Shown here piece by piece: positions 36,471 to 46,550 of a stretch of DNA of 64,000 bases. How positions within the stretch are numbered: position 1 is the first letter of the stretch; each line of letters begins with the position of its first letter. This DNA is from Bradyrhizobium sp. SK17 (GTDB lineage Bacteria > Pseudomonadota > Alphaproteobacteria > Rhizobiales > Xanthobacteraceae), in the NCBI RefSeq assembly GCF_002831585.1, contig NZ_CP025113.1, positions 7,083,001 to 7,147,000 of the forward strand, given 5' to 3'. A program made the position numbers and the translations under genes. A model generated the notes under the pieces. The model saw nothing but the letters and a program-made list of their open reading frames with translations. It had not been told where the DNA came from and searched no databases.

Positions 36471-38183
36471 CTAAAGTCCCTTGATGATTCCTGCGTCGAT
36501 CAACAGGCGGTTGAAGCGGCGCGCCTCCGCGCCATCCTTGCAGGAATAGAACGCACCATTGCAGCGGAGCATGATCGCCTTCTGCTCCTCGAACGAGGGA
36601 TCGAGCGGAATGCCGGCGGCTTCCTGAATCACCAGCGGCAGATAGGCGGCGTCGATCGTGTCCATCACCGCGGGGCTTTTCACCGGCTCGAAGTTGACGG
36701 CATCGATCGCGTAATATGTCGCGTAGTAGCGCGGATCGTAATCCATCAGCTTCTTGCCGATGCCGGCCTCGTCGAGCTCCGGATCGAGCAGTTGCGGCGA
36801 GAACTCCGGCTGATGATCGCCGTAACGCACGATCAGGAACGGCTGCGCCGGAAATTTCTTCTTCAGCGCCGCAACGAAGCCGGCATAATCGTTGGCGCTC
36901 ATGGTCTGCCGACGCAGATATTCGTCGATCGCCGGAGCGTTGCCCGGCCGCTTCCAGGCCGGCAACAAGTCGGGACGGAATCTGGTCTCCCACGGGAAAT
37001 GGTTGGCGGCGAGATAGACGAAGGTGAACAGCGGCGTGCCTGACGTCTTCTGCTCGGCCATCAGGCCCAACGCCTTGTCGTAGAAGAAGCTGTCGGGCTC
37101 GACGTCCTTCGCATGCAGGTCATGCGCATCGTAGAAATGCTGGATGCCGGTCGCGGTCTGGAAGCTGCGCGCGCTCATGAAGGCGCCGAACGCCGGATAG
37201 AGCGACAGCGTGTCATAGCCGCAGCGGCGCAGCGCCAGCGGCAGGCCGCGTTCGACGCGGCCCGAGGCGATGCGGGTGACGAAATAGGAGAAGCGGCCGA
37301 ACGAGCGCGAGGAGAGGCCCGCGAGCACGTTGTACTCGGTGAACCAGCTCGGCCCGCCATTGCTCTCGGCGAGGAACTTGCGCTCGACCCCATCGTAGGA
37401 TTTGAACTGGCTGCCATAGCCCGGCGGAACCTTGACGCCTTCGGCGGCCCGGATGTCGAAGCTCGATTCATCATGGATCATGATGATGTTCGGCCGCCGC
37501 CCGGCAGGATGACAGGCCTCGACCGCCGGGATCTTGAGCTGGTCGCTCGTCACCGGGTCCGATTCCATGAAGCCATAGGCGACGAAATCGGACACCACGG
37601 TCACGCCCGAGCGCGCGAATTTCGACAGATAGCCGTCGTCGTAATAGCCGCGCCAGGCCTCGTCCGGCCAGGCGAAGGCATAGCCGGACAGCGCCGCGGT
37701 GCAGGCAAGACAGGCGGCCGCGGCCGGCAGGCGGCGAATACGAAACGGATCGAGCCACCACAGCGCGTACATCAGGGGCAGCGTGACGAGGCCGGCGCCG
37801 ATGATCGACCAGCGCAGGGTCGGAAAGATCGTGAGCAGGAACGCCGCGGTGTCGCGATCGATCACCATCAGGTCGACGAAGTTCGCGGTCATCTGCACCA
37901 CGTCGTGCTTGAACCGCGACAGCAGCACCAGCACCACGACCAGCGTCAGCGACAGCGCGCTCGACAGCGCCGGCCGGCGCAGCAGCGCGATGAACAGGAA
38001 GTTGAGGATTCCCCAGGTCAGCAGGAAGCAGAGCCGCGAGCCGAAATCGGTCTCGGTACGCAACATGAGGATCAGCGCGCCAAGATGCGGCGCGGCCACC
38101 GCCATCAGCCGCCAGATGCCGATCGCGGCCAGACCACCGGCCAGCGCGGCAACCGAGGAGTTTTGCTGAGGCGCGGGCGCCAT
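36471..38183 (-). CDS. Membrane sulfatase-fold phosphotransferase-like enzyme
   Basis: 570 residues from ATG 38183. Four to five N-terminal membrane helices, then a periplasmic alkaline-phosphatase/sulfatase domain: PNIIMIHDESSFDIR (metal/nucleophile region), FTEYNVLAGLSSRSFG, YDTLSLYPAFGAFM, FVYLAANHFPWE and IVRYGDHQPEFS (metal-binding DHxP). The layout matches LTA-synthase/OpgB/phosphoethanolamine transferase relatives that move lipid head groups onto envelope glycans or lipids. Substrate not identifiable. The leading residues upstream of 38183 have no ribosome site. Confidence 0.85.
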   Translation of the reverse strand: MAPAPQQNSSVAALAGGLAAIGIWRLMAVAAPHLGALILMLRTETDFGSRLCFLLTWGILNFLFIALLRRPALSSALSLTLVVVLVLLSRFKHDVVQMTANFVDLMVIDRDTAAFLLTIFPTLRWSIIGAGLVTLPLMYALWWLDPFRIRRLPAAAACLACTAALSGYAFAWPDEAWRGYYDDGYLSKFARSGVTVVSDFVAYGFMESDPVTSDQLKIPAVEACHPAGRRPNIIMIHDESSFDIRAAEGVKVPPGYGSQFKSYDGVERKFLAESNGGPSWFTEYNVLAGLSSRSFGRFSYFVTRIASGRVERGLPLALRRCGYDTLSLYPAFGAFMSARSFQTATGIQHFYDAHDLHAKDVEPDSFFYDKALGLMAEQKTSGTPLFTFVYLAANHFPWETRFRPDLLPAWKRPGNAPAIDEYLRRQTMSANDYAGFVAALKKKFPAQPFLIVRYGDHQPEFSPQLLDPELDEAGIGKKLMDYDPRYYATYYAIDAVNFEPVKSPAVMDTIDAAYLPLVIQEAAGIPLDPSFEEQKAIMLRCNGAFYSCKDGAEARRFNRLLIDAGIIKGL

Positions 38184-38342
38184 GGGCAGGACGCAATACA
38201 ACCCGGCGCAATGCAACTGCCCTGACTGGCAATGGCCAGGAGGCACACCGCACAGCCGGTGTCTGCACCGTGTCACAAAACCGTAATTGAATCGTCATGA
38301 ACGCGCAATGAATTTGCCCGCGCGCGACCGGTGCGGCGCGCC

Positions 38343-39041
38343 CTAGACTTTCGCCGCAGGCGCCAGATGCCGGGCGATGCCCGCAATGAAGAGGTCGACG
38401 ATGTCGGCCGCCATCCGCTCAGCTTCCGCATCCGTGACGCCCCAGCGCGGCAAATGGCCGTCGATATGCATTCGCGCAAAGCCATAGACCAGCGCGCGGC
38501 CGGCGATCTGCACCTGCTTCAGATCGTGTGGACCAAGTTGTCCGGCTGAAAATGCCTCCGCCAGTGTGCGCTCGGTCAGGCCGATCAACTCGGCATTGTC
38601 GCTGGAGACCCCGGCCGAGCGGTCATGGTCGAAGAAGCGGCGGCTGGAGATGATCTCGAAATGGGTCGGGTTCTTCATCGCCCAGCGCAGATAGGCGATG
38701 CCGAGGCAGCGGAAGCGGCCGAGCGGATCGCCCGCCGGCGCGTCCGCCAACGCCGCCTCGATCTCGGCGCGGAAGCGGCGCTGCGCCTCCTCCGCCACCG
38801 CATTCATCAGGGCGTCCCGGCTCGGGAAATGCCGGAACGGCGCGCCCGGCGAAACCCCGGCGCGGCGGGCGGCCTCGCGCACGCTGACCGCCTCCGGGCC
38901 GCCCTCGCCGACCAGTTGCATGGCGGCATCGATCAGGACCCGGCGGAGGTCGCCGTGATGATAGGGCTTGGCCGCCGGCGCGTCTGGACGCGACTTGGCG
39001 GGGCGGCGGCCGGCGGCCGGGTTTTTGGCGGGGCGGCGCAT
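38343..39041 (-). CDS. TetR/AcrR-family transcriptional regulator
   Basis: 232 residues. A basic, Pro/Ala-rich N-terminal arm (~25 residues), then the TetR helix-turn-helix (YHHGDLRRVLIDAAMQLVGEGG, VSVREAARRAGVSPGAPFRHFPSRDALM) and a C-terminal WHG-type ligand domain (YLRWAMKNPTHFEIIS, ARALVYGFARMHIDGHLP). Divergent from the ferric-reductase-like gene at 39256, across a dispersed repeat; that gene is a candidate target. Confidence 0.92.
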   Translation of the reverse strand: MRRPAKNPAAGRRPAKSRPDAPAAKPYHHGDLRRVLIDAAMQLVGEGGPEAVSVREAARRAGVSPGAPFRHFPSRDALMNAVAEEAQRRFRAEIEAALADAPAGDPLGRFRCLGIAYLRWAMKNPTHFEIISSRRFFDHDRSAGVSSDNAELIGLTERTLAEAFSAGQLGPHDLKQVQIAGRALVYGFARMHIDGHLPRWGVTDAEAERMAADIVDLFIAGIARHLAPAAKV

Positions 39042-39051
39042 GTCTCATGCC

Positions 39052-39157
39052 CTAGAGCCTTTCCCGTTCCGATAGAATCGGAACGGGGCTCTAGGTTCTT
39101 GTGTTGACGCGTTTTCTTCACGCGAACCGGTATCCACTTCGCTCGAAAACGCTCTAG
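39052..39157. repeat. Composite CTAGAG...CTCTAG dispersed repeat
   Basis: Outer ends CTAGAGC (39052) and GCTCTAG (to 39157) are inverted. Inside lie a long hairpin, CCGTTCCGAT / ATCGGAACGG, closed by CTAGAGCC / GGGCTCTAG, and then a TTGACGCGTTTTCTTCACGC block followed by AACCGGTATCCACTTCGCTC. I recognise this as a repeat type seen many times in Bradyrhizobium-like intergenic regions. Its TTGACG could act as a -35 element. Sits between the TetR gene and the ferric-reductase-like gene. Confidence 0.75.
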
Positions 39158-39255
39158 CATCACCCGGTTGTGAGTGTAAGCACCGATTACAACAATTGAC
39201 TGCAAGTCATCGCAAAATGTAACTGGTGATTACATCAGGCAGCGGGAGGCGAGAC

Positions 39256-39876
39256 ATGGCGACGCGGCGCAACTGGTTCGAGGGCTGGCGGCTGTTCGGC
39301 CTGCTCACGCTGACCCTGGTGGGGCTCTCGATCTGGATCGCCGCGATGCGGCAGTTCGAGGTCGAGGGCGTGCGGATGGTGATCCGCTTCACGGCACGGA
39401 CCTCGCTGCTGCTGTTCTGCCTCGCCTTCTCCGCCGCCGCGCTGGTGCGGCTCTGGCCGAACGCCTGGACGCACTGGCAGCGCCGCAACCGCCGCTATCT
39501 CGGCGTCACCTTCGCGGCCTCGCACGCCGTCCATGCGGTCGCAATCACCGCGTTCGCGATGCGCGATCCGGCCGGCTTCGCAGCCGCGACCTCGACCGTA
39601 TCGTATATCTTCGGCGGGATCGGCTATCTCGTCATCGTCGCGCTGACCGCGACCTCGTTCGATCGCACCGCGGCGATGCTCGGTGCAAGCGCCTGGCGCA
39701 GACTGCATCTCGTGGGCGGCTACTATCTGCTGTTGCAGTTCATGGTGTCGTTCGGCAAGCGGATCCCCGACATGCCGCTCTATGCGCTGTTCCTGGTGCC
39801 GCTCGCCGCGGTGTTCGCGCTCAGGATGATCAGCATGGCCGCGCGGCCCGCGCCGCGTCAGGCGCAGGCGGGTTGA
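39256..39876 (+). CDS. Ferric-reductase-like transmembrane protein
   Basis: 206 residues, about six membrane helices in the ferric-reductase/MsrQ-like arrangement. His residues on helices (ASHAVHAVAITAF; WRRLHLVGGYYLLL) could ligate haem. It lacks the cytoplasmic flavin and NAD domains of full ferric reductases. GGGAGG is 7 bases before ATG 39256. Divergent from TetR. No msrP-like partner is nearby. Confidence 0.82.
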   Translation: MATRRNWFEGWRLFGLLTLTLVGLSIWIAAMRQFEVEGVRMVIRFTARTSLLLFCLAFSAAALVRLWPNAWTHWQRRNRRYLGVTFAASHAVHAVAITAFAMRDPAGFAAATSTVSYIFGGIGYLVIVALTATSFDRTAAMLGASAWRRLHLVGGYYLLLQFMVSFGKRIPDMPLYALFLVPLAAVFALRMISMAARPAPRQAQAG

Positions 39877-39878
39877 GA

Positions 39879-40112
39879 TCACACGAGGTGAAACTTGCGG
39901 CCGAGCTGGCGATGAACCGTCAGCACCGCGCGGTCGACGTCGCTGATCAGGCTGTCGCCGAGCACGACGTTCGGGATCTCCCAGTTGCGCCCGATCTGCA
40001 CCTCGGGCAGCGCGACGACCGCCGGCACGCGCGCGGTTGCGCAGCCGGGCTGGGCGCGTAGCGCATCCTCGGCAAGCTGGGTCAATTCATCCTGGCTCTT
40101 TCCGTCGGTCAT
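39879..40112 (-). CDS. Small hypothetical protein
   Basis: 77 residues from ATG 40112 (MTDGKSQDELTQLAEDALRAQPG), soluble, with VVALPEVQIGRNWEIPNVVLGDSLISDVDRAVLTVHRQL as a well-formed second half. An in-frame start at 40154 would overlap the next gene. GGAGG lies very close to the ATG at 40112. No family recognised, but composition is convincing. Confidence 0.68.
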   Translation of the reverse strand: MTDGKSQDELTQLAEDALRAQPGCATARVPAVVALPEVQIGRNWEIPNVVLGDSLISDVDRAVLTVHRQLGRKFHLV

Positions 40113-40140
40113 GACCTCCGTCCTGACGCCGGAAGATGGC

Positions 40141-40539
40141 TCACTGATGGCCACGATTCTCCAGTTCCCTGGCCCGGGTTTCCGTCACGCTGCGCATGCA
40201 TTCGCCGGCGTCGAGCCGGGCGATGGTGCCCTCGCCGAGGTCGTAGTACAGGCAGTTGGCGTCGCGATACTGGATCCACAGCCGCTGCGCGGTGCGCAGC
40301 TGTTCGCGCTGCTTGTCGCCGGCGGCATCCTTCAGCGCCTGCTGATAGGCCGCGTTCATGCGCTTGTCCCATTGCGCGGTCTTGGCCTTGAGGCACTCGA
40401 CCATCTGGTAGGTGCTGCCGTCGCAGGACGGTTCGCCATCACCCTGGTCGCCGGCGTGGGCCGGGGAAGCGGCGATGATGAAGGCGGCCGCAAACAAGGC
40501 CCTCTGCCCGCGCGCGCCTGTCGTGAGTGCCGATGTCAT
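40141..40539 (-). CDS. LprI-type (DUF1311) lysozyme-inhibitor-like exported protein
   Basis: 132 residues from ATG 40539. Signal peptide (RALFAAAFIIAASPAHA), then the DUF1311/LprI pattern: CDGSTYQMVECLKAKTAQWDKRMNAAYQQAL, QREQLRTAQRLWIQYRDANCLYYD and GECMRSVTETRARELEN with conserved Cys. In other bacteria LprI-like proteins inhibit lysozyme; here the role is unproven. GGGAAGA precedes the start. Confidence 0.85.
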   Translation of the reverse strand: MTSALTTGARGQRALFAAAFIIAASPAHAGDQGDGEPSCDGSTYQMVECLKAKTAQWDKRMNAAYQQALKDAAGDKQREQLRTAQRLWIQYRDANCLYYDLGEGTIARLDAGECMRSVTETRARELENRGHQ

Positions 40540-40674
40540 GCCGTCTTCCCTTTCCGACCGGTCCAGCAGCCGGACCATATATGAGTGCGCCCACGATGCA
40601 TCCCGTTCACGTCAGGGCGCACCCCGGCTGGCCTTCGCGATCCGCGCAGGATATTTCATGGGCATGGAGGCACC

Positions 40675-41694
40675 ATGCGGCGCAACCTGACGCCTGTGAT
40701 CATTTTGGCCGTGGTCGGCCTGCTCGTCGGCGGGCTGTTTCGCTATGCCTTCGATCGGCCCGTCGAGGCGTCGATCGCGAACTATTTGCGCAGCGCCATT
40801 GAGGGCGCCGCAATCACCCTGATCGTCTGGGTCACGCACCTCTATCTGGCCGCGCGCGGGGGCTGGCTGCGGCAACGGCCGCTCATCGTCGAGCTGCTTG
40901 CCCGCTCCGTTATCCTCGCCGTCACCGTCGCGGTCGCCGCAATCGTGCTGGAGGTCGTGCTCAACGAACACGGGATCGACGCGAAATTTTTCCGCGAAAC
41001 CTTCCTGAAGATCATCGGCGTCTCCTTGCTGCTGTCGATCCCGATCACGACGATCTACGAACTGGTCCGGATGATCGGCGGACATACGCTGCTTGCCATC
41101 GTGCTCGGGCGCTATCGCCAGCCGGGACGCGAGGAGCGCGTGCTGCTGTTTCTCGACCTGGTCGGCTCGACGACCCTGGCGGAGCAGATGGGCGAGCTCC
41201 GCGTGCAGGAGCTGCTGACGCGCTTCTTCTCCGACATCGACGCGCCGATCGTGTCGCATGGCGGCGAAGTCCACGCCTATGTCGGTGACGAGGTGATCGT
41301 GACCTGGCCGGCCAATGCCGGCGAGACGTCGCGGCGGTATCTCGATTGCGTGTTCGCGATCGAGGACCGCCTCGCCAAGCGGGCCGATCATTATCGCAGG
41401 GAGTTCGGCGTGGTGCCGGCGTTTCGCGCCGGGATGCATGCCGGTCCGGTCGTCATCGCCGAATGCGGTGACTCACGGCGCCAGATCGCCTATTTCGGCG
41501 ACACCGTGAACGTCACGGCGCGGTTGCAGGCGTATTGCAAGGAGGCCGGACGGCCGTTGCTGATCTCGGGCGAATTGCGTCGCCTGCTGCCTCCGAACCT
41601 AGACCTTGCCGTCGAGGCTCTTGGTTCGACGCAATTGCGCGGACGCGCCGCATCGATCGAGATCTTTTCCGTCGCGCGGCGCGCATCGTCCTAA
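40675..41694 (+). CDS. Membrane-bound class III adenylate/guanylate cyclase
   Basis: 339 residues. N-terminal ~165 residues hold three to four membrane helices (LTPVIILAVVGLLVGGLF, ILAVTVAVAAIVLEVVL, IIGVSLLLSIPITTIYELV). The C-terminal class III catalytic domain shows the first metal Asp in LLFLDLVGSTTLAEQMG, the second in VGDEVIVTW, and the transition-state Asn/Arg region in YFGDTVNVTARLQAYC. Makes cAMP most likely. GGAGG is 5 bases before ATG 40675. Neighbours give no clue to its signal. Confidence 0.9.
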   Translation: MRRNLTPVIILAVVGLLVGGLFRYAFDRPVEASIANYLRSAIEGAAITLIVWVTHLYLAARGGWLRQRPLIVELLARSVILAVTVAVAAIVLEVVLNEHGIDAKFFRETFLKIIGVSLLLSIPITTIYELVRMIGGHTLLAIVLGRYRQPGREERVLLFLDLVGSTTLAEQMGELRVQELLTRFFSDIDAPIVSHGGEVHAYVGDEVIVTWPANAGETSRRYLDCVFAIEDRLAKRADHYRREFGVVPAFRAGMHAGPVVIAECGDSRRQIAYFGDTVNVTARLQAYCKEAGRPLLISGELRRLLPPNLDLAVEALGSTQLRGRAASIEIFSVARRASS

Positions 41695-41881
41695 ACAATC
41701 TCTTAAGATGCATCGGCCATGGCTACCGCGTTCAATGCACGAATTGAATCGTGCCTGGTCGGATCCCGTTAAGGATGCGATGGACCCGTATTTGCACCGG
41801 GTTCCACCTTAACGCAGGTGTAAGATCGCCAGCGATATCGTGCAGGCCGTTGTCATCCAAGAAAAACAAGGTTGCCCATCG

Positions 41882-42988
41882 ATGGCGCAACAGGCGTCAC
41901 AATCGATTATTGCCGAACTCGAAGATGCGGTCCGGGACGGAACGTCCGCCAAGCGCGTGCAGACGCTGCGGCGGGTCACCGATCTGTTCCTGAACGACGG
42001 CGACCGCCTCAACGACGAACAGGTCAAGGTGTTCGATGACGTGCTCTGCCTGCTGGTCGCGCGGGTCGAGACGCGTGCACGCGCCGAACTGAGCAAGCGG
42101 CTCGCGCCGCTCGACTATGCGCCGTTCGAGGTGATTCAGCATCTCGCCTGGGACGACGATATCGGCGTCGCCGGCGACGTGCTGACCCACTCCAGCCGCC
42201 TCTCGACCGACGCATTGCGCGAGATCGCCAGCAGCAAGGGTCAGGACCATCTGTTCGCGATCTCGGCGCGCGAGAACCTGCCCGCCGCCGTCACCGACGT
42301 GATCATCGATCGCGGCGAGGACAAGGTGATCCGGCGCCTTGCCAGCAACGCCGGCGCGCAGTTCTCCGACAACGGCTACTCCTCGATCGTCGCCCGTGCC
42401 GAGAGCGACGACGAACTGGTCGAGATACTCGGACTGCGCATCGACATTCCGGCCAAGCTGCTGCGCGACCTGCTGCAGCGTGCCAAGGATACCGTGCGCG
42501 CCCGCCTGCTCGCGCTCGCATCGCCCCGGGCACGCGAGGAGATCAGCCAGGTGCTGAACGACATCGCGCAGGACGAGGCCGCGCAGCCGCGCCGCAACTA
42601 CGGCATCGCCGAGGAGCTGGTCAAGCTGATGAAACAGCTGAACGAGCTCGATGACGCGGCGGTCTACAAATTCGCCGAGAGCGGCAAGTTCGACGAGGTC
42701 ACCGTCGCCCTCGCTGTGCTCAACGACATGCCGATCGCGATGATCGAGCGCCTGATGCTCGGGCTGCGCTCCGACCTGCTGCTGATCCCGTGCCGTTCGG
42801 CGCGGCTCAACTGGCCGACGGTCGAAACCATCCTGCGCAAGCGGCCGCTGCCGCATGCCATCGACCATGCCACGCTGGAGATCGCGCAACGCGACTACCG
42901 GCGGCTGTCGCTGGAAACCGCCCAGCGCACCGTGCGGTTCTGGCAGTTGCACAAGCGGATCGAAAAGCAGCCAATCGCGGCCGGTTAG
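41882..42988 (+). CDS. DUF2336 domain protein
   Basis: 368 residues, mostly alpha-helical, soluble. Starts MAQQASQSIIAELEDAVRDG; contains the DUF2336 pattern RVTDLFLNDGDRLNDEQVKVFDDVLCLLVARVE and HEAT-like helical repeats (PFEVIQHLAWDDDIGVAGDVLTHSSRL). Function unknown; such proteins are confined largely to alphaproteobacteria. A strong terminator follows. Confidence 0.85.
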   Translation: MAQQASQSIIAELEDAVRDGTSAKRVQTLRRVTDLFLNDGDRLNDEQVKVFDDVLCLLVARVETRARAELSKRLAPLDYAPFEVIQHLAWDDDIGVAGDVLTHSSRLSTDALREIASSKGQDHLFAISARENLPAAVTDVIIDRGEDKVIRRLASNAGAQFSDNGYSSIVARAESDDELVEILGLRIDIPAKLLRDLLQRAKDTVRARLLALASPRAREEISQVLNDIAQDEAAQPRRNYGIAEELVKLMKQLNELDDAAVYKFAESGKFDEVTVALAVLNDMPIAMIERLMLGLRSDLLLIPCRSARLNWPTVETILRKRPLPHAIDHATLEIAQRDYRRLSLETAQRTVRFWQLHKRIEKQPIAAG

Positions 42989-43018
42989 CCGCAGCTCGCG
43001 TTTCGTGACAAAGAAAAA

Positions 43019-43043
43019 GGGTGGGCGCGTTGCCCACCCTTTT
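43019..43043 (+). terminator. Rho-independent terminator after the DUF2336 gene
   Basis: GGGTGGGC, a five-base loop GCGTT, then GCCCACCC followed by TTTT. Position 31 bases after the stop fits. Confidence 0.85.
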
Positions 43044-43055
43044 CTGTTGTCGATG

Positions 43056-43142
43056 CGTAGGGTGGGTTAGCCGAAGGCGTAACCCACCAACTTTGTCACC
43101 GCGGAGACAAAGGTGGGTTACGCTTCGCTAACCCACCCTACG
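43056..43142. repeat. GTAGGGTGGGTTA inverted repeat
   Basis: CGTAGGGTGGGTTAGCCGAA with GGCGTAACCCACC on the left and GGTGGGTTACGCTTCGC with TAACCCACCCTACG on the right form a long, doubly palindromic element between DUF2336 and ilvC. This unit is widespread in many bacterial phyla. It starts 13 bases from the terminator and may terminate ilvC transcripts from the other side. Confidence 0.85.
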
Positions 43143-43152
43143 AAACCGCGGC

Positions 43153-44214
<1,062 letters not shown>

Positions 44215-44322
44215 TCAGGCTTTCGGAAGGTCAGAACCGCCGGGCGCCCGCGAATTTCCGGCGTTGTCTAAAGCATTTTTCCCCTCAGGGGAAACCCTCA
44301 TCTCGCATGGCGCGGTGCGGCA

Positions 44323-44931
44323 TCATGCGTCCATGAAGACCGGGTAGAGCGAGGCCAGCAGCAGGATGGCCATCAGCACGTTGAAGACACGGATCGCCCG
44401 GGGCGAGGTCAGGATCGGCCGCAACGCGGTGCCGAACAGCGCCCAGACGATGCAGGAGACCGTCCCCAGGATCAGGCTCAGGCCGACCTGGATCGCGATG
44501 TTCCAGGGAAAGGCGGCGATCGCCGCATAGGCCGTGATGGTGCCGATCACCATCACCCAGCCCTTGGCATTGATCCACTGGAACATGGCCGCGCCCCAGA
44601 AGGTCATCGGGCCGCGGCCGGGCGTGTCGTCCTTGTCCTGCGAGGGCGGCTCGGCCATGGCGATGACGGCGGCGAGATAGACCAGATAGGCCACGCCGCC
44701 ATATTTCAGGATCGTTTGCAGGACCGGATAGGCGATGAACACGGCGCCGAGCCCGACGCCGACTGCACCGACCATGAAAGCGTAGCCGACCGTGATCCCG
44801 GCGATGTGCGGCACCGTGCGGCGGAAGCCATAGGTCAGCCCCGACGACAGCAGCATGATGTTGTTGGGACCGGGCGTGAAGAACATCACGACCGCAAACA
44901 CGACAAAGGCAAACAGCAGCGAATTCGACAT
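44323..44931 (-). CDS. LysE-family translocator
   Basis: 202 residues, six membrane helices, with the LysE/RhtB start LLFAFVVFAVVMFFTPGPNNIMLLSSGLTYGFRRTVPH and QWINAKGWVMVIGTITAYA. Family members export amino acids such as lysine, homoserine or threonine. Seven bases downstream of the EamA gene, so these two exporters form an operon. Confidence 0.92.
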   Translation of the reverse strand: MSNSLLFAFVVFAVVMFFTPGPNNIMLLSSGLTYGFRRTVPHIAGITVGYAFMVGAVGVGLGAVFIAYPVLQTILKYGGVAYLVYLAAVIAMAEPPSQDKDDTPGRGPMTFWGAAMFQWINAKGWVMVIGTITAYAAIAAFPWNIAIQVGLSLILGTVSCIVWALFGTALRPILTSPRAIRVFNVLMAILLLASLYPVFMDA

Positions 44932-44938
44932 GGCGTCC

Positions 44939-45811
44939 TCACCCGGCCTTCGGCAGCGCTCTCGGCCGCGACAACAGCATCACGGCGATGCCGGCGATGA
45001 CCGTGACCATGCCGCCCAGCCGCAGCGGCCCGAATCTTTCGCCGAACACGATGCTGGATGCGCCGGAGCCGACGAACGGCACCAGCAGCGCGAACGGCAC
45101 CACCTGTGCGGCCGGGTAATCCCTGAGCAGCCGTCCCCACAGCCAATAGGCGATGCTGGTCGAGATGCCGCCGAGACAGAGCACGCAGACGAAGCCGGTC
45201 AGCGACATGTGGCTCAGTGCCTGCCAGGTCGGCTGCGGCCCGTTGCTGATCAGGGTCAGCACCGCGAGCGGCACCGCGGCAGACAGGCACAGCCAGGCGA
45301 ACAGGTCGAACATCGGCGCGCCACGCGCCTGCCGCAGCAGCAGGTTGCCGATCGCGAAGCTGATCGGACAGATCATCACGATGCCGAACGCCGCGACGCT
45401 GAAATCGTAACCGACCGTGCCGCAGATCATCAGCAGGCCGAGCGTGGCAATCGCGATGCCGATGGTCTGGGTCCGGGTCGGCAGCTCGCCGAAGATCAGC
45501 GCGGCGAAGCCGATCGTGAACAAGGCCTGGCTCTGCACGATCACGCTGGAGAGCCCGACCGGAACGCCATGCGCGATCGCAAAGGCTTGCGCCAGGAACT
45601 GGCCGAGGAACAGCGTGGAGCTGATCGCGATCAGCAGCGGCCAGGAGACGCCGGGCTTGCGCACGAACAAGCATGGCAGCGCGGCAATGGCGAAGCGCAG
45701 CGTCGTCATGAGCTCCGGCGAGAACTCATTGAGCGCGATCCGGCTTGCGACGAACGCAAGCCCCCAGATCACCGCGACCATGACGGCGATGCCAACATCG
45801 GCCGGCTTCAT
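44939..45811 (-). CDS. EamA-family (DMT) transporter
   Basis: 290 residues with ten membrane helices in two EamA repeats (VGIAVMVAVIWGLAFVASRIALNEFSPELMTTLRF; ISFAIGNLLLRQARGAPMFDLFAWLCLSAAVPL). Resembles RhaT/YdcZ-like amino acid or metabolite exporters. Followed closely by the LysE exporter. Substrate unknown. Confidence 0.92.
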   Translation of the reverse strand: MKPADVGIAVMVAVIWGLAFVASRIALNEFSPELMTTLRFAIAALPCLFVRKPGVSWPLLIAISSTLFLGQFLAQAFAIAHGVPVGLSSVIVQSQALFTIGFAALIFGELPTRTQTIGIAIATLGLLMICGTVGYDFSVAAFGIVMICPISFAIGNLLLRQARGAPMFDLFAWLCLSAAVPLAVLTLISNGPQPTWQALSHMSLTGFVCVLCLGGISTSIAYWLWGRLLRDYPAAQVVPFALLVPFVGSGASSIVFGERFGPLRLGGMVTVIAGIAVMLLSRPRALPKAG

Positions 45812-45851
45812 TGTTGTTCTTCTGCTTCCGTTTCGCTACGTCGGTCGAGAT

Positions 45852-46547
45852 CTATATTTGCTCGTCCGGGGTCGGTTTGCGCAGCAGATAGGTGCCGTGC
45901 AGCGGCGCGTGATAGTCGGCGGCGACCAGGGTGAAGCCGGTTTCGGTCAGCATGCGCTCCATCACCCAGCCGAAGGTCGAGTATTCGTCGCGCATATGGG
46001 TCATCACGCTTTCACGCTCGAAATCGTGATTCTTGATCGAGAAATCGGCCCAGCCCTCGACATCGCGATCGACGCCGTCGGGCATGCTGACGAACACCAT
46101 GTCGCGCAGATAGAAGTTCGCGCCGGGCTTCAGCGCGTTGAAGATCCGCGACAATGCCACCGCCTTCCAGAAGTCGGGCAGATGGTGCAGCGTGAATTCG
46201 CTGACGATCAGATCGTAGGAGTTCGGCTGATAGGCAAAGGACAAGAGGCCGGCCGGCTGGGTCCGGATCCGCGCCTTGCGGTCACGCGCATAGATCTCGG
46301 CGAGCCCGAGCATCGCCGGCGAGATGTCGATGGCGTCGACCTCGGCGCCCATCAGCGCCGCCTCGGTCGCCAGCACGCCATTGCCGCAGCCGATATCGGC
46401 GATCCGCCAGCCCGGCTTGACGCCGAGCATGGTCAGCGCCTGACGCGCGCGGGCGTCGCTGTCTTCGCTGACGTCATAGATCGAGGCGACCGCGGTATCG
46501 AGACCGACCTGCCGCCGTTGCGTGTAGTACCAGTCGCGCGCCAACAT
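45852..46547 (-). CDS. SAM-dependent class I methyltransferase
   Basis: 231 residues. Motif I IADIGCGNGVLATEAALMG, motif II acidic VDAIDISPAMLGLAE, motif IV LIVSEFTLHHLPDFWKAV and a late beta-strand pair LVAADYHAPLHGTYLLR. N-terminal YYTQRRQVGLDTAVASIYDVS is unusual. Substrate unknown. It lies 3 bases after ilvN on the same strand, so is probably co-transcribed with it. Confidence 0.88.
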   Translation of the reverse strand: MLARDWYYTQRRQVGLDTAVASIYDVSEDSDARARQALTMLGVKPGWRIADIGCGNGVLATEAALMGAEVDAIDISPAMLGLAEIYARDRKARIRTQPAGLLSFAYQPNSYDLIVSEFTLHHLPDFWKAVALSRIFNALKPGANFYLRDMVFVSMPDGVDRDVEGWADFSIKNHDFERESVMTHMRDEYSTFGWVMERMLTETGFTLVAADYHAPLHGTYLLRKPTPDEQI

Positions 46548-46550
46548 GAC

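Noticed and set aside
43056..43142. A CRISPR-like or attachment-site interpretation of the GTAGGGTGGGTTA element
   Set aside because: Only one unit, no regular spacers and no integrase nearby; it matches a common dispersed palindrome.
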